The notes: generated from the sequence alone by a model not told the origin. 64,000 nt of DNA from Sphingomonas phyllosphaerae (GCF_029623345.1 NZ_JAPYKH010000011.1:1-64000), one strand, 5' to 3'; positions 1-9,143 are shown, counted from the first letter of the stretch. Numbers and translations: made by a program.

Positions 1-526
1 CGGCAGCGGGCGTGCTCGCTGCGATCTCCGCAGGTGCGGGCGCCGGAGTCGGCTCGGCTGCCGGCGTGGGCTCGGGGGTCGGGGCAGGCGCGGCGGCAGC
101 GGCGCGCGCCTCGGCCTCGGCGCGGGCGCGCTCCTCGACGCGACGGCGCTCGTCCTCGGCGGCGCGCTGGCGCTCGCCCTCCTCGCGGCGGCGCGCTTCC
201 TCCAGCGCGTGCATGCGCTGGTCCTCGGCCTCGCGCAGCAGACGACCCTGCCGCTCCTGCGCGGTCTCATTCGAGACCGGCGGACGCGGCGCAGGGCGCG
301 CCGGCGCGGGTGCTGGCGTGGCCGCGACCGGCTCGGGCGCGGGCGCCTGCGTCGGCTCGGGCGTGCCTTGCGGACCGAGCACGCGGCGACGCTTCACCTC
401 GACCACCACCGTATTGCTACGGCCATGGCTGAAGCTCTGCTTCACCTTGCCGGTCTCGACCGTGCGCTTCAGCCCCAGCGGCGCGCGCATTCCGAGTTTC
501 GGCTTGTCGTTGTCGGTCTCGCTCAC
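1..526 (-). CDS. infB: Translation initiation factor IF-2, N-terminal part (truncated by window edge)
   Basis: IF-2 is the GTPase that places initiator tRNA on the 30S subunit. Only about 175 N-terminal residues lie in the window; the G domain is beyond the edge. The visible part starts at a GTG, has the short conserved block around KRRRVLG, then runs into the long charged Ala/Pro/Glu/Arg linker typical of alphaproteobacterial IF-2. The GTG overlaps the stop of the upstream ylxR-like gene (GTGA), which fixes the start and shows translational coupling. Position after nusA and the ylxR-like gene is the standard operon order. The call rests on context plus the N-terminal block, since no catalytic motif is visible. 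Confidence 0.93.
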   Translation of the reverse strand, partial: MSETDNDKPKLGMRAPLGLKRTVETGKVKQSFSHGRSNTVVVEVKRRRVLGPQGTPEPTQAPAPEPVAATPAPAPARPAPRPPVSNETAQERQGRLLREAEDQRMHALEEARRREEGERQRAAEDERRRVEERARAEAEARAAAAAPAPTPEPTPAAEPTPAPAPAEIAASTPAA

Positions 527-1230
527 TCAAATTCCTCGTGCATTCTCACGGCCGAAGCGGGCCCGGCGGTGCCGGGCGCCGATGCGCCTTGCGCGGCCGT
601 AGCGCAAGGTGCGGGGATCAGTTCAGGGCCGATAAAGTGCAGCCAGCGGTCGAGCGCTTCGCCCAATCGTCCGGCCGCGGTGCGGTCTATGACGCCGATG
701 TGTACCACATTTTCGCGGCCCAGCGCCAACGACAATATGGGGCGCTCGACCGGTAACGCCAAGCCCTTGAGGTCACTTCCTTCGCGATCGCTGCCGACGC
801 GCCATGCCTGGGCCAGCTTGCGGCGCCCGTCCTCGCTCGCGTCGGCGGCGTGGTACAGCGCGTGCAGCTTGCCCGAGCGCGCCGCGGTCTCGATCCGCTC
901 CGCGCCGGTCGCGATCGTGCCGGCACGCGCCTCAAGCCCGAGTCGGTCGAGCGCGTTGCGCTCCAGCGCCGCCGCGATCAGGCTGGGCAGGTCGTCAGGA
1001 ATGGTAAGGTCACCGGTCTTGAACGCACGCGCGAGCGCGCCGCGCAGCTTGCCCTTGGCGACCGCCCGTTCGAGTTCGGGACGCGCGACGCCGATCCACG
1101 CGCCGCGGCCGGGCGCCTTGGCGCGCACGTCGGGCAGCACGCGCCCGTCCGGCGCGAGCGCGAGGCGGATCAGGCGCGCCGGGTCGGCACGTTCGCGCGT
1201 GAGGATGCAGGAGCGGACGGGGTCGCTCAT
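523..1230 (-). CDS. YlxR-like (DUF448) RNA-binding protein with C-terminal L7Ae-like domain
   Basis: A 235-residue protein of the nusA-infB operon. The N-terminal ~90 residues are the DUF448/YlxR domain, with the RSCI(L)TRE entry and the GRGAW motif. The C-terminal half resembles an L7Ae/L30e-type RNA-binding fold, the usual alphaproteobacterial fusion. It is thought to be a nucleoid- or RNA-associated regulator. A longer in-frame start exists at 1299, but those extra residues translate an intergenic repeat, so the ATG at 1230 (MSDPVRSC) is preferred. The stop overlaps the infB start by four bases. Confidence 0.9.
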   Translation of the reverse strand: MSDPVRSCILTRERADPARLIRLALAPDGRVLPDVRAKAPGRGAWIGVARPELERAVAKGKLRGALARAFKTGDLTIPDDLPSLIAAALERNALDRLGLEARAGTIATGAERIETAARSGKLHALYHAADASEDGRRKLAQAWRVGSDREGSDLKGLALPVERPILSLALGRENVVHIGVIDRTAAGRLGEALDRWLHFIGPELIPAPCATAAQGASAPGTAGPASAVRMHEEFE

Positions 1231-1251
1231 GCGGCACACTCCTGGCCATTT

Positions 1252-1283
1252 CCCGTCATCGCGGGCTTGACCCGGGATCCATG
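1252..1283. repeat. Short intergenic hairpin repeat (GGGCTTGACCCGGGATCC type)
   Basis: Between the tautomerase and ylxR-like genes lies a copy of the 'cgggcttgacccgggatcca' repeat family. Related copies occur at 28298-28392 and 31888-31983. It sits inside the nusA-infB operon, so it would be transcribed. It is probably a structural or mobile palindromic repeat and not a terminator, because infB lies downstream. Confidence 0.6.
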
Positions 1284-1392
1284 GCGCCGCGAGCGCCACA
1301 TCTGCTCAGAGGCGAACGTCGCGCCACCGTTCACCGCGCCACCACAGGCGACACGGTCGAAGGAGCGACGCTGCGCGAGGCCGCCTAGGGTC

Positions 1393-1641
1393 TCATTGTC
1401 CGGGTGCCGCATGTGCGTCTCCCTGGCTGGAAGACGCGGCACCCGCCGCGCCGGCATCGCGGTCGGCGAGCAGCTGCCCGCCGGCGCCGTAATTCTCGGT
1501 CGACACTTCCTCGATCACGACCTGCACCGCGGCCGGGTTCTTACCCAGCCGCGTCACCAGCGAGGACGTGACGTCAGCCACGATCCCCGCCTTCTGCTCG
1601 CGCATCGCGCTGCCCGCCAACCGGATCGAGACGAACGGCAT
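1393..1641 (-). CDS. 4-oxalocrotonate tautomerase family protein
   Basis: An 82-residue protein beginning MPFVSI; removal of Met would expose the catalytic Pro1 of the tautomerase superfamily. The first ~60 residues follow the 4-OT pattern: beta strand, a helix around REQKAGIV, a second strand VQVVIEEV, then the NYGAGG turn that matches FGIGG in the classic enzyme. The Ala/Ser-rich tail of about 20 residues is beyond the family norm. The start overlaps the nusA stop (TGATG), so it is co-translated within the rimP-nusA-infB operon, an unexpected place for it. The substrate cannot be read from the sequence. Confidence 0.8.
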   Translation of the reverse strand: MPFVSIRLAGSAMREQKAGIVADVTSSLVTRLGKNPAAVQVVIEEVSTENYGAGGQLLADRDAGAAGAASSSQGDAHAAPGQ

Positions 1642-3302
1642 CAGGCCTGCGTCTCCGGCTCGGTGGTCTCGTCGCCAGCGCTGTCCGCCTCGACCGTCTC
1701 GTCCGGCGCGCCGCCTTCGTCCTCAAACCAGTGCGCGCGCGCGGCCATGATGATCTCATTGCCCTGCTCGTCGCTCAGCCCGTACTCGCCAAGCACGCCG
1801 CCGTTACCACGACCGTCGTTGCGCGAGTCGCGGCGCGGCGCGTCGTCGTTGCGGCGGCGCGGCTCGGCGCGCTTCTTCTCGACCAGCTCGTCGGTGGCGA
1901 GGTCCGCCAGGTCGTCGAGCGTCTTGATGCCCGCCTTGCCAAGCGTGACCAGCATCGCCTCGGTGAGATACGGCAGCTCGGCGAGCGCGTCCTCGACGCC
2001 CAGCGCCTGGCGCTCCTCGCGCGCGGCCTGCTCGCGGCGGTCGAGTGCCTCCTGCGCGCGGCTCTGCAGCTCCTGCGCGAGATCCTCGTCGAAGCCCTCG
2101 ATCCCGGCGAGCTCGTCAAGCTCGACATAGGCGACCTCTTCCAGCGCGCCGAAGCCCTCTGCCACCAGCAGCTGAGCCAGCGTCTCGTCGACGTCGAGCT
2201 CATTCTGGAACAGCTCGGAATTCTTGACGAACTCCTGCTGGCGCTTTTCGCTGGCGTCGGTCTCGGTGAGGATGTCGATCGCCTTGGCGGTGAGCTGCGA
2301 GGCGAGGCGGACGTTCTGGCCGCGACGGCCGATCGCGAGGCTCAGCTGGTCGTCCGGGACGACCACCTCGATGCGATCCTCTTCCTCGTCGATCACCACG
2401 CGCGCGACGTTAGCCGGCTGCAGCGCGTTGACGACGAAGGTGGCAGTGTCGGGCGACCAGGGGATGATGTCGATCTTCTCGCCCTGCATCTCCTGCACCA
2501 CCGCCTGGACGCGGCTGCCCTTCATGCCGACGCAGGCGCCGACCGGGTCGATGCTGGAATCGTGCGAGATCACGCCGATCTTGGCGCGGCTGCCCGGATC
2601 ACGGGCGGCCGCCTTGATCTCGATGATGCCGTCGTAGATCTCGGGCACTTCCTGCGCGAACAGCTTCTTCATGAAGTCGGGATGCGCGCGGCTGAGGAAG
2701 ATCTGCGGCCCGCGGTTCTCGCGCACCACCTTGAGGATCAGCGAGCGGATGCGGTCGTTGACGCGTACCACCTCGCGCGGGATCTGCGCGTCGCGACGGA
2801 TCACGCCCTCGGCGCGGCCGAGGTCGACGACAATATGGCCAAACTCGACCCGCTTGACGACGCCGGTGATGATCTCGCCGGCGCGGTCCTTGAACTCTTC
2901 ATACTGGCGCTCGCGCTCGGCGTCGCGCACCTTCTGGAAGATTGTCTGCTTGGCAGCCTGCGCCTGGATGCGGCCGAACTCGATCGGGGGCAGCGGGTCG
3001 ACCAGATAGTCGCCGACGCTCGCGCCGGGCTGGAGCTTCTGCGCGCCCGCGACGTCGACCTGCTTGTAGATGTCGTCGACCAGCTCGACCACCTCGACGA
3101 CGCGCCACAGCCGCAGATCGCCGTTGTTGGGATCGAGCTTGGCGCGGATGTCCATCTCCTGGCCGTAGCGAGTCCGCGCGGCGCGTTGGATCGCGTCCTC
3201 CATCGCCTCGATGACGATCGCCTTGTCGATCATCTTCTCGGACGCGACCGAATTGGCGATCGCGATCAGCTCGGCACGGTTGGCGGTGACCCCGGTGGCC
3301 AT
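1641..3302 (-). CDS. nusA: Transcription termination/antitermination factor NusA
   Basis: A 553-residue NusA, which binds RNA polymerase and nascent RNA to control pausing, termination and antitermination. Domains in order: N-terminal RNAP-binding domain (to about 130), S1 domain ([16 protein letters not shown]), two KH domains (VGMKGSRV and [12 protein letters not shown]), then two helix-hairpin-helix/acidic repeats. The last ~75 residues form a charged Arg/Asp/Glu-rich extension. It begins with ATG overlapping the rimP stop (TGATG) and ends by overlapping the tautomerase start in the same way. Length and domain content are normal for alphaproteobacteria. Confidence 0.98.
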   Translation of the reverse strand: MATGVTANRAELIAIANSVASEKMIDKAIVIEAMEDAIQRAARTRYGQEMDIRAKLDPNNGDLRLWRVVEVVELVDDIYKQVDVAGAQKLQPGASVGDYLVDPLPPIEFGRIQAQAAKQTIFQKVRDAERERQYEEFKDRAGEIITGVVKRVEFGHIVVDLGRAEGVIRRDAQIPREVVRVNDRIRSLILKVVRENRGPQIFLSRAHPDFMKKLFAQEVPEIYDGIIEIKAAARDPGSRAKIGVISHDSSIDPVGACVGMKGSRVQAVVQEMQGEKIDIIPWSPDTATFVVNALQPANVARVVIDEEEDRIEVVVPDDQLSLAIGRRGQNVRLASQLTAKAIDILTETDASEKRQQEFVKNSELFQNELDVDETLAQLLVAEGFGALEEVAYVELDELAGIEGFDEDLAQELQSRAQEALDRREQAAREERQALGVEDALAELPYLTEAMLVTLGKAGIKTLDDLADLATDELVEKKRAEPRRRNDDAPRRDSRNDGRGNGGVLGEYGLSDEQGNEIIMAARAHWFEDEGGAPDETVEADSAGDETTEPETQA

Positions 3303-3889
3303 CAGTTCGATTCCTCTTCTTCCGTATCGGCGTCCGTGTCGGCGGACATGTCTTCTAACTCTTCGTCGGCGCCCTCCATCGAGAGCGGCACGGTCGCGGC
3401 GATCAGCCGGTCGGTGAGCACCAGCTTCGCATCGGCGATCAGTGCGAACGGCACGCGCGCCAGCTCGTGCGTGCGCGAGTGACGGATCGCAATCTGGCCA
3501 TCGGCGTCGATGCCTTCCAGATCACCCTTGAACTGCTTCTGCCCGTCGACCGGCTCGGTCAGCACGATGCGCGCCTCATGGCCGGCCCAATCAGTGAAGT
3601 CCTGGCGGCGCGTCAACGGCCGGTCGATGCCGGGCGACGACACCTCGAGCCGGTAGGCGCCGTCGATCGGGTCGCGTCCCTCGGTCTCGAGCTGGTCGAG
3701 CAGGTCGGACAGCCGGCGCGACAGTTCGGCGCAATCGTCGATGGTGAGCTGGCGCGTGTCGGGGCGCTCGGCCATCACTTGGAGCGTGCGCTCGTCACCC
3801 TTGCCGAACAGCCGCACGCGCACCAGCGCGAAATGCAGCGCCTGCGCCTCAGGCTCGATCAGTCGGTAGAGGGTGTCGTTGTCGCTCAA
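3302..3889 (-). CDS. rimP: Ribosome maturation factor RimP
   Basis: RimP assists 30S subunit maturation. The 195-residue product carries the N-terminal block RLIEPEAQAL, the LEVSSPGIDRPL signature and a C-terminal SH3-like domain, followed by an acidic tail. The chosen TTG at 3889 gives the usual N-terminus and has AGGTG just upstream; a GTG at 3895 is an alternative. A longer ORF to 4027 extends into the region upstream and does not look like RimP. This is the first gene of the rimP-nusA-tautomerase-ylxR-infB operon. Confidence 0.93.
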   Translation of the reverse strand: MSDNDTLYRLIEPEAQALHFALVRVRLFGKGDERTLQVMAERPDTRQLTIDDCAELSRRLSDLLDQLETEGRDPIDGAYRLEVSSPGIDRPLTRRQDFTDWAGHEARIVLTEPVDGQKQFKGDLEGIDADGQIAIRHSRTHELARVPFALIADAKLVLTDRLIAATVPLSMEGADEELEDMSADTDADTEEEESN

Positions 3890-4168
3890 GTGCACCTGCC
3901 GGACATGCGTTGGTCGCCGCCGCGGAGCGAGCCCCGCAGCCCCTTGCACCTCGCGATGTAAGAGAAAGCACGGCGGATATAGCGGCGTCCCCGCGCGGTC
4001 GCAAGCGGCAGGGTGGTGTGTCGCCAAATTCGTGCGCGCCGACAGCCGCCGCTGCGATCGTGTAACTAAGTGTGGCCACGCCGGTCGGGGCTTTGAGCGG
4101 GGGCGCGCGCCCGGCTAGGCAGGGCCAAGGCCGGGCGACGCTGCTCCTCGGCGCAGGGGAGATACGCC

Positions 4169-5284
4169 ATGATCAGCCGCCGCATCGCCACGACACTCGC
4201 CGCCGCGCTGCTGGCGTATGCCGCGCCGGCCGCCGCGCAGGCGGCGCTGCCCTTCACGATCACGCCGGTGGCGGATCTCGACTCGCCCTGGGCGATGACC
4301 TTCCTGCCGGATGGCCGCATGCTGGTCACCGAGAAGACCGGACAGCTGCTGCTGGTCGCCGCCGACGGCGCGACACGGCGCATGATCGCGACGCTGCCGG
4401 TCAGCGCGGCGGGGCAGGGCGGGCTGATGGACGTGGTGCTCGCCCCCGATTTCGCTCGCAGCCGCAACGTCTATCTCAGCTACTCGGCGGCCGGACAAAG
4501 CGGCAAGACCGTGGTGCTCGCGCGCGGCACGCTCACGCGGGCGGCGGGGGCGGAGCAGCTGACCGGTATCGAGACGCTCTACCGCGCCACTCCGCTGGTG
4601 GAGGGCGACGGCCATTTCTCGGGCCGAATCGCTTTTTCTCCGGACGGCAAGCATCTGTTCTTCACCGCGGGCGAGCGGCAGAAGTTCACGCCGGCGCAGG
4701 ACAAGCGGGCGGCGCTCGGCAAGGTGCTGCGGCTCACCCCCGACGGCCGGCCCGCGCCCGGCAACCCGCTCGCGGCGCAGGGCTTTCTGCCCGAAGTGTG
4801 GAGTTACGGCCACCGCAACTTGCTCGGCCTCGCGTTCGATCGCGCGGGGCGTCTGTGGGAGCAGGAGATGGGGCCCAAGGGCGGCGACGAGGTCAACCTG
4901 ATCCTGCCGGGACGCAACTATGGCTGGCCGAACGCCTCGAACGGCACGCATTACGACGGCCGTGACATCCCCGACCATCGCGCCGGCGACGGCTACGAGG
5001 CGCCGAAGGTGTGGTGGAACCCGTCGATTTCGCCGGGCGGTATGATGATCTACTCGGGCGCCTTGTTCCCGCAGTGGCGCGGCGACGCCTTCATCGGCGG
5101 ACTCTCGTCCAAGTCGCTGCTGCGCGTCCATCTCGACGGCACCTCGGCGCGCAAGGGCGATCAGTGGACCATGGGCGCGCGCATCCGCGAGGTGGAGCAG
5201 GGACCGGACGGAGCGATCTGGCTGCTGGAGGACGGTGGTGAAAAGGGGCAAGGGCGCTTGCTGAAGCTGACGCCAACCACCTGA
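4169..5284 (+). CDS. PQQ-dependent aldose sugar dehydrogenase, secreted
   Basis: A 371-residue protein of the YliI/Asd soluble glucose/sorbosone dehydrogenase family, which oxidises aldoses in the periplasm with PQQ and passes electrons to the respiratory chain. A Sec signal peptide ends at AAAQA (about residue 25). Six-bladed propeller motifs are visible, including PWAMTFLPDG, GHFSGRIAF, YGHRNLLGLAFD and GPKGGDEVN, followed by NYGWP. An AGGGGAGA ribosome binding site precedes the ATG. It is divergent from rimP. No PQQ biosynthesis genes are in the window. Confidence 0.88.
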   Translation: MISRRIATTLAAALLAYAAPAAAQAALPFTITPVADLDSPWAMTFLPDGRMLVTEKTGQLLLVAADGATRRMIATLPVSAAGQGGLMDVVLAPDFARSRNVYLSYSAAGQSGKTVVLARGTLTRAAGAEQLTGIETLYRATPLVEGDGHFSGRIAFSPDGKHLFFTAGERQKFTPAQDKRAALGKVLRLTPDGRPAPGNPLAAQGFLPEVWSYGHRNLLGLAFDRAGRLWEQEMGPKGGDEVNLILPGRNYGWPNASNGTHYDGRDIPDHRAGDGYEAPKVWWNPSISPGGMMIYSGALFPQWRGDAFIGGLSSKSLLRVHLDGTSARKGDQWTMGARIREVEQGPDGAIWLLEDGGEKGQGRLLKLTPTT

Positions 5285-5292
5285 GCATCGTC

Positions 5293-5308
5293 GTGCAGCG
5301 CGCTGCAC
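5293..5308. promoter_or_regulatory. Perfect 16-bp palindrome upstream of the MFS gene
   Basis: GTGCAGCGCGCTGCAC reads identically on both strands. It lies between the dehydrogenase stop and the MFS start, followed at once by a TTGACG hexamer and further GCTGCAC/TGCAC half-sites. It could be an operator for the downstream transporter or the stem of a terminator for the upstream gene. There is no run of T after it, which favours an operator slightly. Confidence 0.4.
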
Positions 5309-5371
5309 CCTTGACGCTGCACTGCACAATCGCCAGCTGGTCCGGTACAGCATCGCAACCGGGGATATATC

Positions 5372-6574
5372 ATGGCGACCGCCGTCGCCGACGTGCGCCA
5401 CGCGCCCGTCGGGCTGATCCATCTGTCGCTCGCGGTCGGCGGCTTCGCAATCGGCACCACCGAATTCGCGACGATGAGCCTGCTGCCCGACATGGCGCGG
5501 AGCCTTCACGTCGACGCACCCACCGCTGGCCATGTCATCAGCGCCTATGCGCTGGGCGTTGTGGTCGGCGCGCCGACGCTCGCGGTGCTCGGCGCGCGGA
5601 TGGCGCGTCGCACGCTGTTGATCGCGCTGATGACCCTGTTCGCGCTGGGCAACGCTCTGTCGGCGGTTGCGCCGAGCTATTCCACGATGATGCTGGCGCG
5701 CTTTCTCGCCGGTTTGCCGCACGGCGCCTATTTCGGCATCGCCATGCTGGTCGCCGCCTCGCTGGTGGACCAGGGCAAGCGCACCCAAGCGGTGGCGCGC
5801 GTGATGCTGGGGCTGACGGTCGCGACGGTCGTCGGCGTGCCGCTGGCGAATTTCATGGGACAGCTGATCGGCTGGCGCTCCTGCTTCGTCGTCGTCGCCG
5901 GGCTCGCCGGGCTGACCGCGGCGCTGGTCGCCGCGTTCGCTCCTCGCGACCGCGGCGATCCCGCGGCAAGCCCGCTGCGCGAGCTCGGTGCGCTGCGCCG
6001 CACCCAGGTATGGCTGACGCTCGGCATCGGCGCGATCGGCTTCGGCGGGCTGTTTGCGGTCTACACCTATCTTGCCGACACGATGGCGGCGGTGACGCAG
6101 GTGGGGCCGCGCACGGTGCCGCTCGCGCTGATGACCTTCGGTGTCGGCATGACCCTGGGCAACATCGTGGTACCGCGCTTCGCCGATCGCGCGCTGCTGC
6201 CGACCGCGGCGGCGGTGCTGGTCTGGGCGCTCGTCGCGCTGCTGCTGTGGCCGCTGGCGGCGCCGCACCTGTGGTCAGTGCTGGTGGTAATGTTCGCGAT
6301 CGGGGTGAGCGGCGCGCTCGGCAGCGTGCTCCAGACACGGCTGATGGACGTAGCCGGGGACGCGCAGGCGCTGGCGGCGGCGCTCAACCACTCCGCCTTC
6401 AACACCGCCAATGCGCTCGGGCCGTGGCTCGGCGGAATGGTGATCGCGGCGGGCTATGGCTGGACCTCGACGGGCTATGTCGGCGCCGCGCTGGCGTTAT
6501 GCGGGCTGGCGGTGCTCGGCGTGTCGGCGCTGGTGGAGCGGGGCACAGGCTCGGTCACGCTTGTGCGGCGGTGA
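5372..6574 (+). CDS. MFS transporter, arabinose-efflux (AraJ/DHA1-like) family
   Basis: A 400-residue integral inner-membrane protein with about 12 predicted transmembrane helices. The early motif GTTEFATMSLLPDMA and the loop after helix 2 (GARMARR) are typical of the DHA1 drug/sugar efflux subfamily that includes AraJ and the purine exporter PbuE. The substrate cannot be deduced. GGGGATATATC precedes the ATG. It stands 87 bp after the aldose dehydrogenase on the same strand, so the two may be cotranscribed, though a palindrome lies between them. Confidence 0.85.
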   Translation: MATAVADVRHAPVGLIHLSLAVGGFAIGTTEFATMSLLPDMARSLHVDAPTAGHVISAYALGVVVGAPTLAVLGARMARRTLLIALMTLFALGNALSAVAPSYSTMMLARFLAGLPHGAYFGIAMLVAASLVDQGKRTQAVARVMLGLTVATVVGVPLANFMGQLIGWRSCFVVVAGLAGLTAALVAAFAPRDRGDPAASPLRELGALRRTQVWLTLGIGAIGFGGLFAVYTYLADTMAAVTQVGPRTVPLALMTFGVGMTLGNIVVPRFADRALLPTAAAVLVWALVALLLWPLAAPHLWSVLVVMFAIGVSGALGSVLQTRLMDVAGDAQALAAALNHSAFNTANALGPWLGGMVIAAGYGWTSTGYVGAALALCGLAVLGVSALVERGTGSVTLVRR

Positions 6575-6631
6575 CGATCCGCGCGTAAGACGGGCGCGTC
6601 GCCGTCGAGCGCCGCGCCCGTCCATTCCTGC

Positions 6632-6835
6632 TCAGCCCAGCTGCGCGCCGGTGAAGCGAGCCTTGCGCTGGCGCAGCGTGTAGCCGACGACGCCGAAGCC
6701 GAGGATCATCAGCGTCCAGGTCGCGGGCTCGGGCACTGCTGCCGAAAGAAGTGAATAACGGGCGCCGGAGAAGCCGTCTGCGTTGCCCAGCATCAGGGTC
6801 CTGCCGGTGTGGGCGAAGTTATATGGCGCGTTCAT
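6632..6835 (-). pseudogene. PEP-CTERM sorting-tail remnant
   Basis: The 67 codons end in a textbook sphingomonad PEP-CTERM tail: VPEPATW at 34-40, a hydrophobic helix of about 14 residues (MILGFGVVGYTL), then RQRKAR. Full proteins of this kind are 180-250 residues with an N-terminal signal peptide; here an in-frame TGA lies just before the ATG and no signal peptide is present. It therefore looks like the 3' end of a lost exported protein. A functional small protein is possible but unlikely, since sorting requires export. Confidence 0.6.
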
Positions 6836-6868
6836 ACCGGCAATGAATCACTCCCCGATTACCTGTTT

Positions 6869-7132
6869 TCACATCACGATACCTGGTTTCGCCTCTGCGA
6901 TTGCGGCGAGCACCATCCGTTCCCACACCGCGACGTCGCCCGCCGCTGCCATCGCCGGGCTCGGCGCGCGCAGCGTGTGGAGCACGGCGATCGCATCGTC
7001 GCGATAGTCCTTCCACGTCGCCTCGACCTGCGCCGAAGCCGACTCGGAGTGGCCGTGGCCGTTGGCGCTGAGATGCTGGCCGGCGAGGACGCGGGCGATG
7101 CGGTCGACGGCGGGCGAGGTGGCGGTGTCCAT
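6869..7132 (-). CDS. Conserved small hypothetical protein
   Basis: An 87-residue soluble protein with no signal or membrane segment. The pattern of DRIARVLAGQHL, a WKDYRDDAIAVLHTLR helix and a WERMVLAAI helix resembles small uncharacterised proteins that recur in sphingomonad genomes. No function is known to me. It is divergent from the glycine riboswitch/gcv operon. GGAGAAGGAGCAGCTCGC upstream of the ATG provides a strong ribosome binding site. Confidence 0.6.
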   Translation of the reverse strand: MDTATSPAVDRIARVLAGQHLSANGHGHSESASAQVEATWKDYRDDAIAVLHTLRAPSPAMAAAGDVAVWERMVLAAIAEAKPGIVM

Positions 7133-7218
7133 GCGAGCTGCTCCTTCTCCTGTGGTGCAAACGTCTTAGCACGGGCGCGGCTCCGCTGCGCGGTGGCCAT
7201 AGGGCGCCGTGAACGCGA

Positions 7219-7246
7219 TTGACTCGTGTCGCGCTTGCCGTAGAGC
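7219..7246 (+). promoter_or_regulatory. Possible sigma-70 promoter for the gcv operon
   Basis: TTGACT (7219-7224) and TAGAGC (7241-7246) are separated by 16 bp and lie about 38 bp before the first base of the glycine aptamer, a sensible distance for a riboswitch leader. The -10 match is weak. Confidence 0.35.
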
Positions 7247-7283
7247 GGCGGATGTCGATGCCGGGTGACCGGCATGGGCGGGC

Positions 7284-7490
7284 GCGGGAGAGTGCGGCGG
7301 GCCTTGCAGGCCGCGAGCCGCCGCCGAAGGAGCAACCACCCCGGAATCTCTCAGGCAGCAGGGACCGCGCCGGCCTTCATCGACACTCTGGAAAGCGGCG
7401 GCGCGTGCCTCGGGCAGGCGCTTCCCACCGAAGGGGTAACCCGCGCTCGTGCGCGGGGAAAGCTCTCAGGTCCCGTGACAGAGGGGGAAA
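7284..7490 (+). promoter_or_regulatory. Tandem glycine riboswitch
   Basis: Two consecutive glycine aptamers are recognisable. The first runs from GGGAGAGTG (7286) through CGCCGAAGGAGCAA to CTCTCAGGCAGCAGGGACCG (about 7367). The second runs from GACACTCTGGAAAG (7382) through CACCGAAGGGGTAA to CTCTCAGGTCCCGTGACAG (about 7482) and GGGGGA. Both carry the conserved CCGAAGG(A/G)G and CTCTCAGG elements of the glycine class. The element ends about 48 nt before gcvT and is expected to switch on glycine cleavage genes when glycine is plentiful. Whether it acts on transcription or translation cannot be told; no clear terminator with a U-run is present. Confidence 0.95.
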
Positions 7491-7537
7491 CGGATCAGGC
7501 CGGGCGACCGGCGCGATTCGCCCTCGCACGTACGGAC

Positions 7538-8704
7538 ATGATGATGAGCGACTCCGTTCCCCCATCGACCGACCTCCCGATCGACGACGAGCTCGAGCCG
7601 ATCGAGATCCTCACTCTCCCGCTCGACGCCTGGCACCGCGAGCGTGGCGCGCGCATGGTCGAGTTCGCCGGCTATCACATGCCCGTCCAGTATGAGGGGA
7701 TCATGGCCGAGCATCTGTGGACGCGCGAGCATGCCGGTCTGTTCGACGTCAGCCACATGGGCCAGCTCGGCGTTACCGGGCCGAACGTCGCCGCCGCACT
7801 GGAGGCGCTGATGCCCGCCGCGATCAGCGACGCGCCGCGCAACAAGGCGCGCTACTCGCTGCTGCTCGACGATCAGGGCGGCGTGCTCGACGACCTGATG
7901 CTGACGCCGCAGGGCGAGGATCAGGTCTACATGGTCGTCAACGGCGCGACCAAGTATGACGATCTCGCGCACATGATCGAGCGCCTGCCCGACGAGATCA
8001 CGCTCAATCTGATGGAGGAGCATGCACTGCTCGCTGTCCAGGGACCGGAGGCGGTCGCCGCGGTGGCGCGGCTGATCCCAGGCGTCGACGCCCTGGTGTT
8101 CATGCAGGCGGGTGCATTCGACTGGCAGGGCCATGCGCTGTGGATCAGCCGCTCGGGCTATACCGGCGAGGACGGCGTCGAGATCTCGGTTCCCGCGGAG
8201 GCGGCGGTGGCGCTCGCCGACGCGCTGGTGGCGCAGCCCGAGATCAAGCCGATCGGTCTCGGCGCGCGCGACTCGCTGCGGCTCGAGGCGGGGCTGCCGC
8301 TCTACGGCCACGATCTCGACCCTACCACGACGCCCGTGATGGCCGACCTCGGCTTCGCGCTGGCCAAGCGCCGCCGCGAGGCCGCCGACTTCCCCGGCGC
8401 CGCGCGTGTGCTCGCCGAGCGCGAGGCGGGACCCGCGCTGCGCCGCGTCGGGCTGCTCGTCGAGGGGCGCCAGCCGGTGCGCGAGGGTGCGACCGTGGTC
8501 GACGACGGCGGCGCGATTGTCGGCCGCGTCACCAGCGGCGGCTTCGCGCCGAGTGTGGGGGCGCCGATCGCGATGGCCTATGTTCCCGCCGCGCTTGCCG
8601 CGCCCGGCACCGGCGTGACGCTGTCGCAGCGCGGCAAGCCGCACCGCGCCACCGTAACCGCCATGCCATTCGTTCCCCACCGTTACTTCCGAGGAGTGAA
8701 GTGA
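7538..8704 (+). CDS. gcvT: Glycine cleavage system T protein (aminomethyltransferase)
   Basis: GcvT transfers the aminomethyl carbon from lipoyl-GcvH to tetrahydrofolate, releasing ammonia. The 388-residue product has the family landmarks [30 protein letters not shown] and the C-terminal VTSGGFAPS. Three consecutive ATG codons (7538, 7541, 7544) make the exact start uncertain; an in-frame extension upstream only translates the riboswitch. About 30 residues precede the conserved core, a little longer than usual. One base separates its stop from gcvH. It is the first gene of the gcvT-H-PA-PB operon. Confidence 0.96.
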   Translation: MMMSDSVPPSTDLPIDDELEPIEILTLPLDAWHRERGARMVEFAGYHMPVQYEGIMAEHLWTREHAGLFDVSHMGQLGVTGPNVAAALEALMPAAISDAPRNKARYSLLLDDQGGVLDDLMLTPQGEDQVYMVVNGATKYDDLAHMIERLPDEITLNLMEEHALLAVQGPEAVAAVARLIPGVDALVFMQAGAFDWQGHALWISRSGYTGEDGVEISVPAEAAVALADALVAQPEIKPIGLGARDSLRLEAGLPLYGHDLDPTTTPVMADLGFALAKRRREAADFPGAARVLAEREAGPALRRVGLLVEGRQPVREGATVVDDGGAIVGRVTSGGFAPSVGAPIAMAYVPAALAAPGTGVTLSQRGKPHRATVTAMPFVPHRYFRGVK

Positions 8705-8705
8705 G

Positions 8706-9077
8706 ATGAGCCGTTATTTCACCGAGGACCACGAGTGGATCGAGGTCGACGGCCAGACCGGCACGGTCGGCATCAGCGACTATGCGCAGGGGCAGCTCGG
8801 CGACATCGTCTTCGTCGAGGCGCCGGATTCGGGTCGCAGCCTGGGCAAGGGCGACGAGGCCGCGGTGGTCGAGAGCGTCAAGGCCGCTTCTGACGTCTAC
8901 GCGCCCGTGTCGGGCACGGTGACCGAGGGCAATCCCGCGCTCGCCGAGGAGCCCTCGCTGGTCAACTCGGACCCGGAAGGCGAAGGCTGGTTCTTCAAGC
9001 TGACGCTCAGCGATCCGAGCGAGCTCGAGGCGCTGATGGACGAGACCGCCTACGCCGCCTTCGTCGCCAAATTGTGA
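8706..9077 (+). CDS. gcvH: Glycine cleavage system H protein
   Basis: The lipoyl carrier that shuttles the aminomethyl group between the P, T and L proteins. At 123 residues it has the normal length; the lipoylated lysine lies in ESVKAAS (near residue 59), and the N-terminal [13 protein letters not shown] is characteristic. GAGGAG nine bases upstream serves as ribosome binding site across the gcvT stop. Confidence 0.97.
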   Translation: MSRYFTEDHEWIEVDGQTGTVGISDYAQGQLGDIVFVEAPDSGRSLGKGDEAAVVESVKAASDVYAPVSGTVTEGNPALAEEPSLVNSDPEGEGWFFKLTLSDPSELEALMDETAYAAFVAKL

Positions 9078-9082
9078 TGTGA

Positions 9083-9127
9083 CTCTCCTCCCGGACGGGA
9101 GGGGAGCAACCCTTCCCTGAGGGGAAG
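9083..9127. repeat. Two small hairpins between gcvH and gcvPA
   Basis: CTCTCCTCCCG pairs with CGGGAGGGGAG (9083-9106), and CCTTCCC pairs with GGGGAAG (9111-9127). The composition matches the CCCTCCCC/GGGGAGG repeat family seen at 45842-45975 and 61735-61935. The hairpins lie inside the operon and may affect relative expression or mRNA stability. Confidence 0.5.
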
Positions 9128-9143
9128 CGGGAGAGACCAGACC

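Noticed and set aside
1731..3482. A 583-codon plus-strand ORF
   Set aside because: Antisense of nusA and the rimP end; no recognisable domain.
7265..7537. N-terminal extension of gcvT
   Set aside because: These codons translate the glycine riboswitch; the real start is one of the ATGs at 7538-7544.
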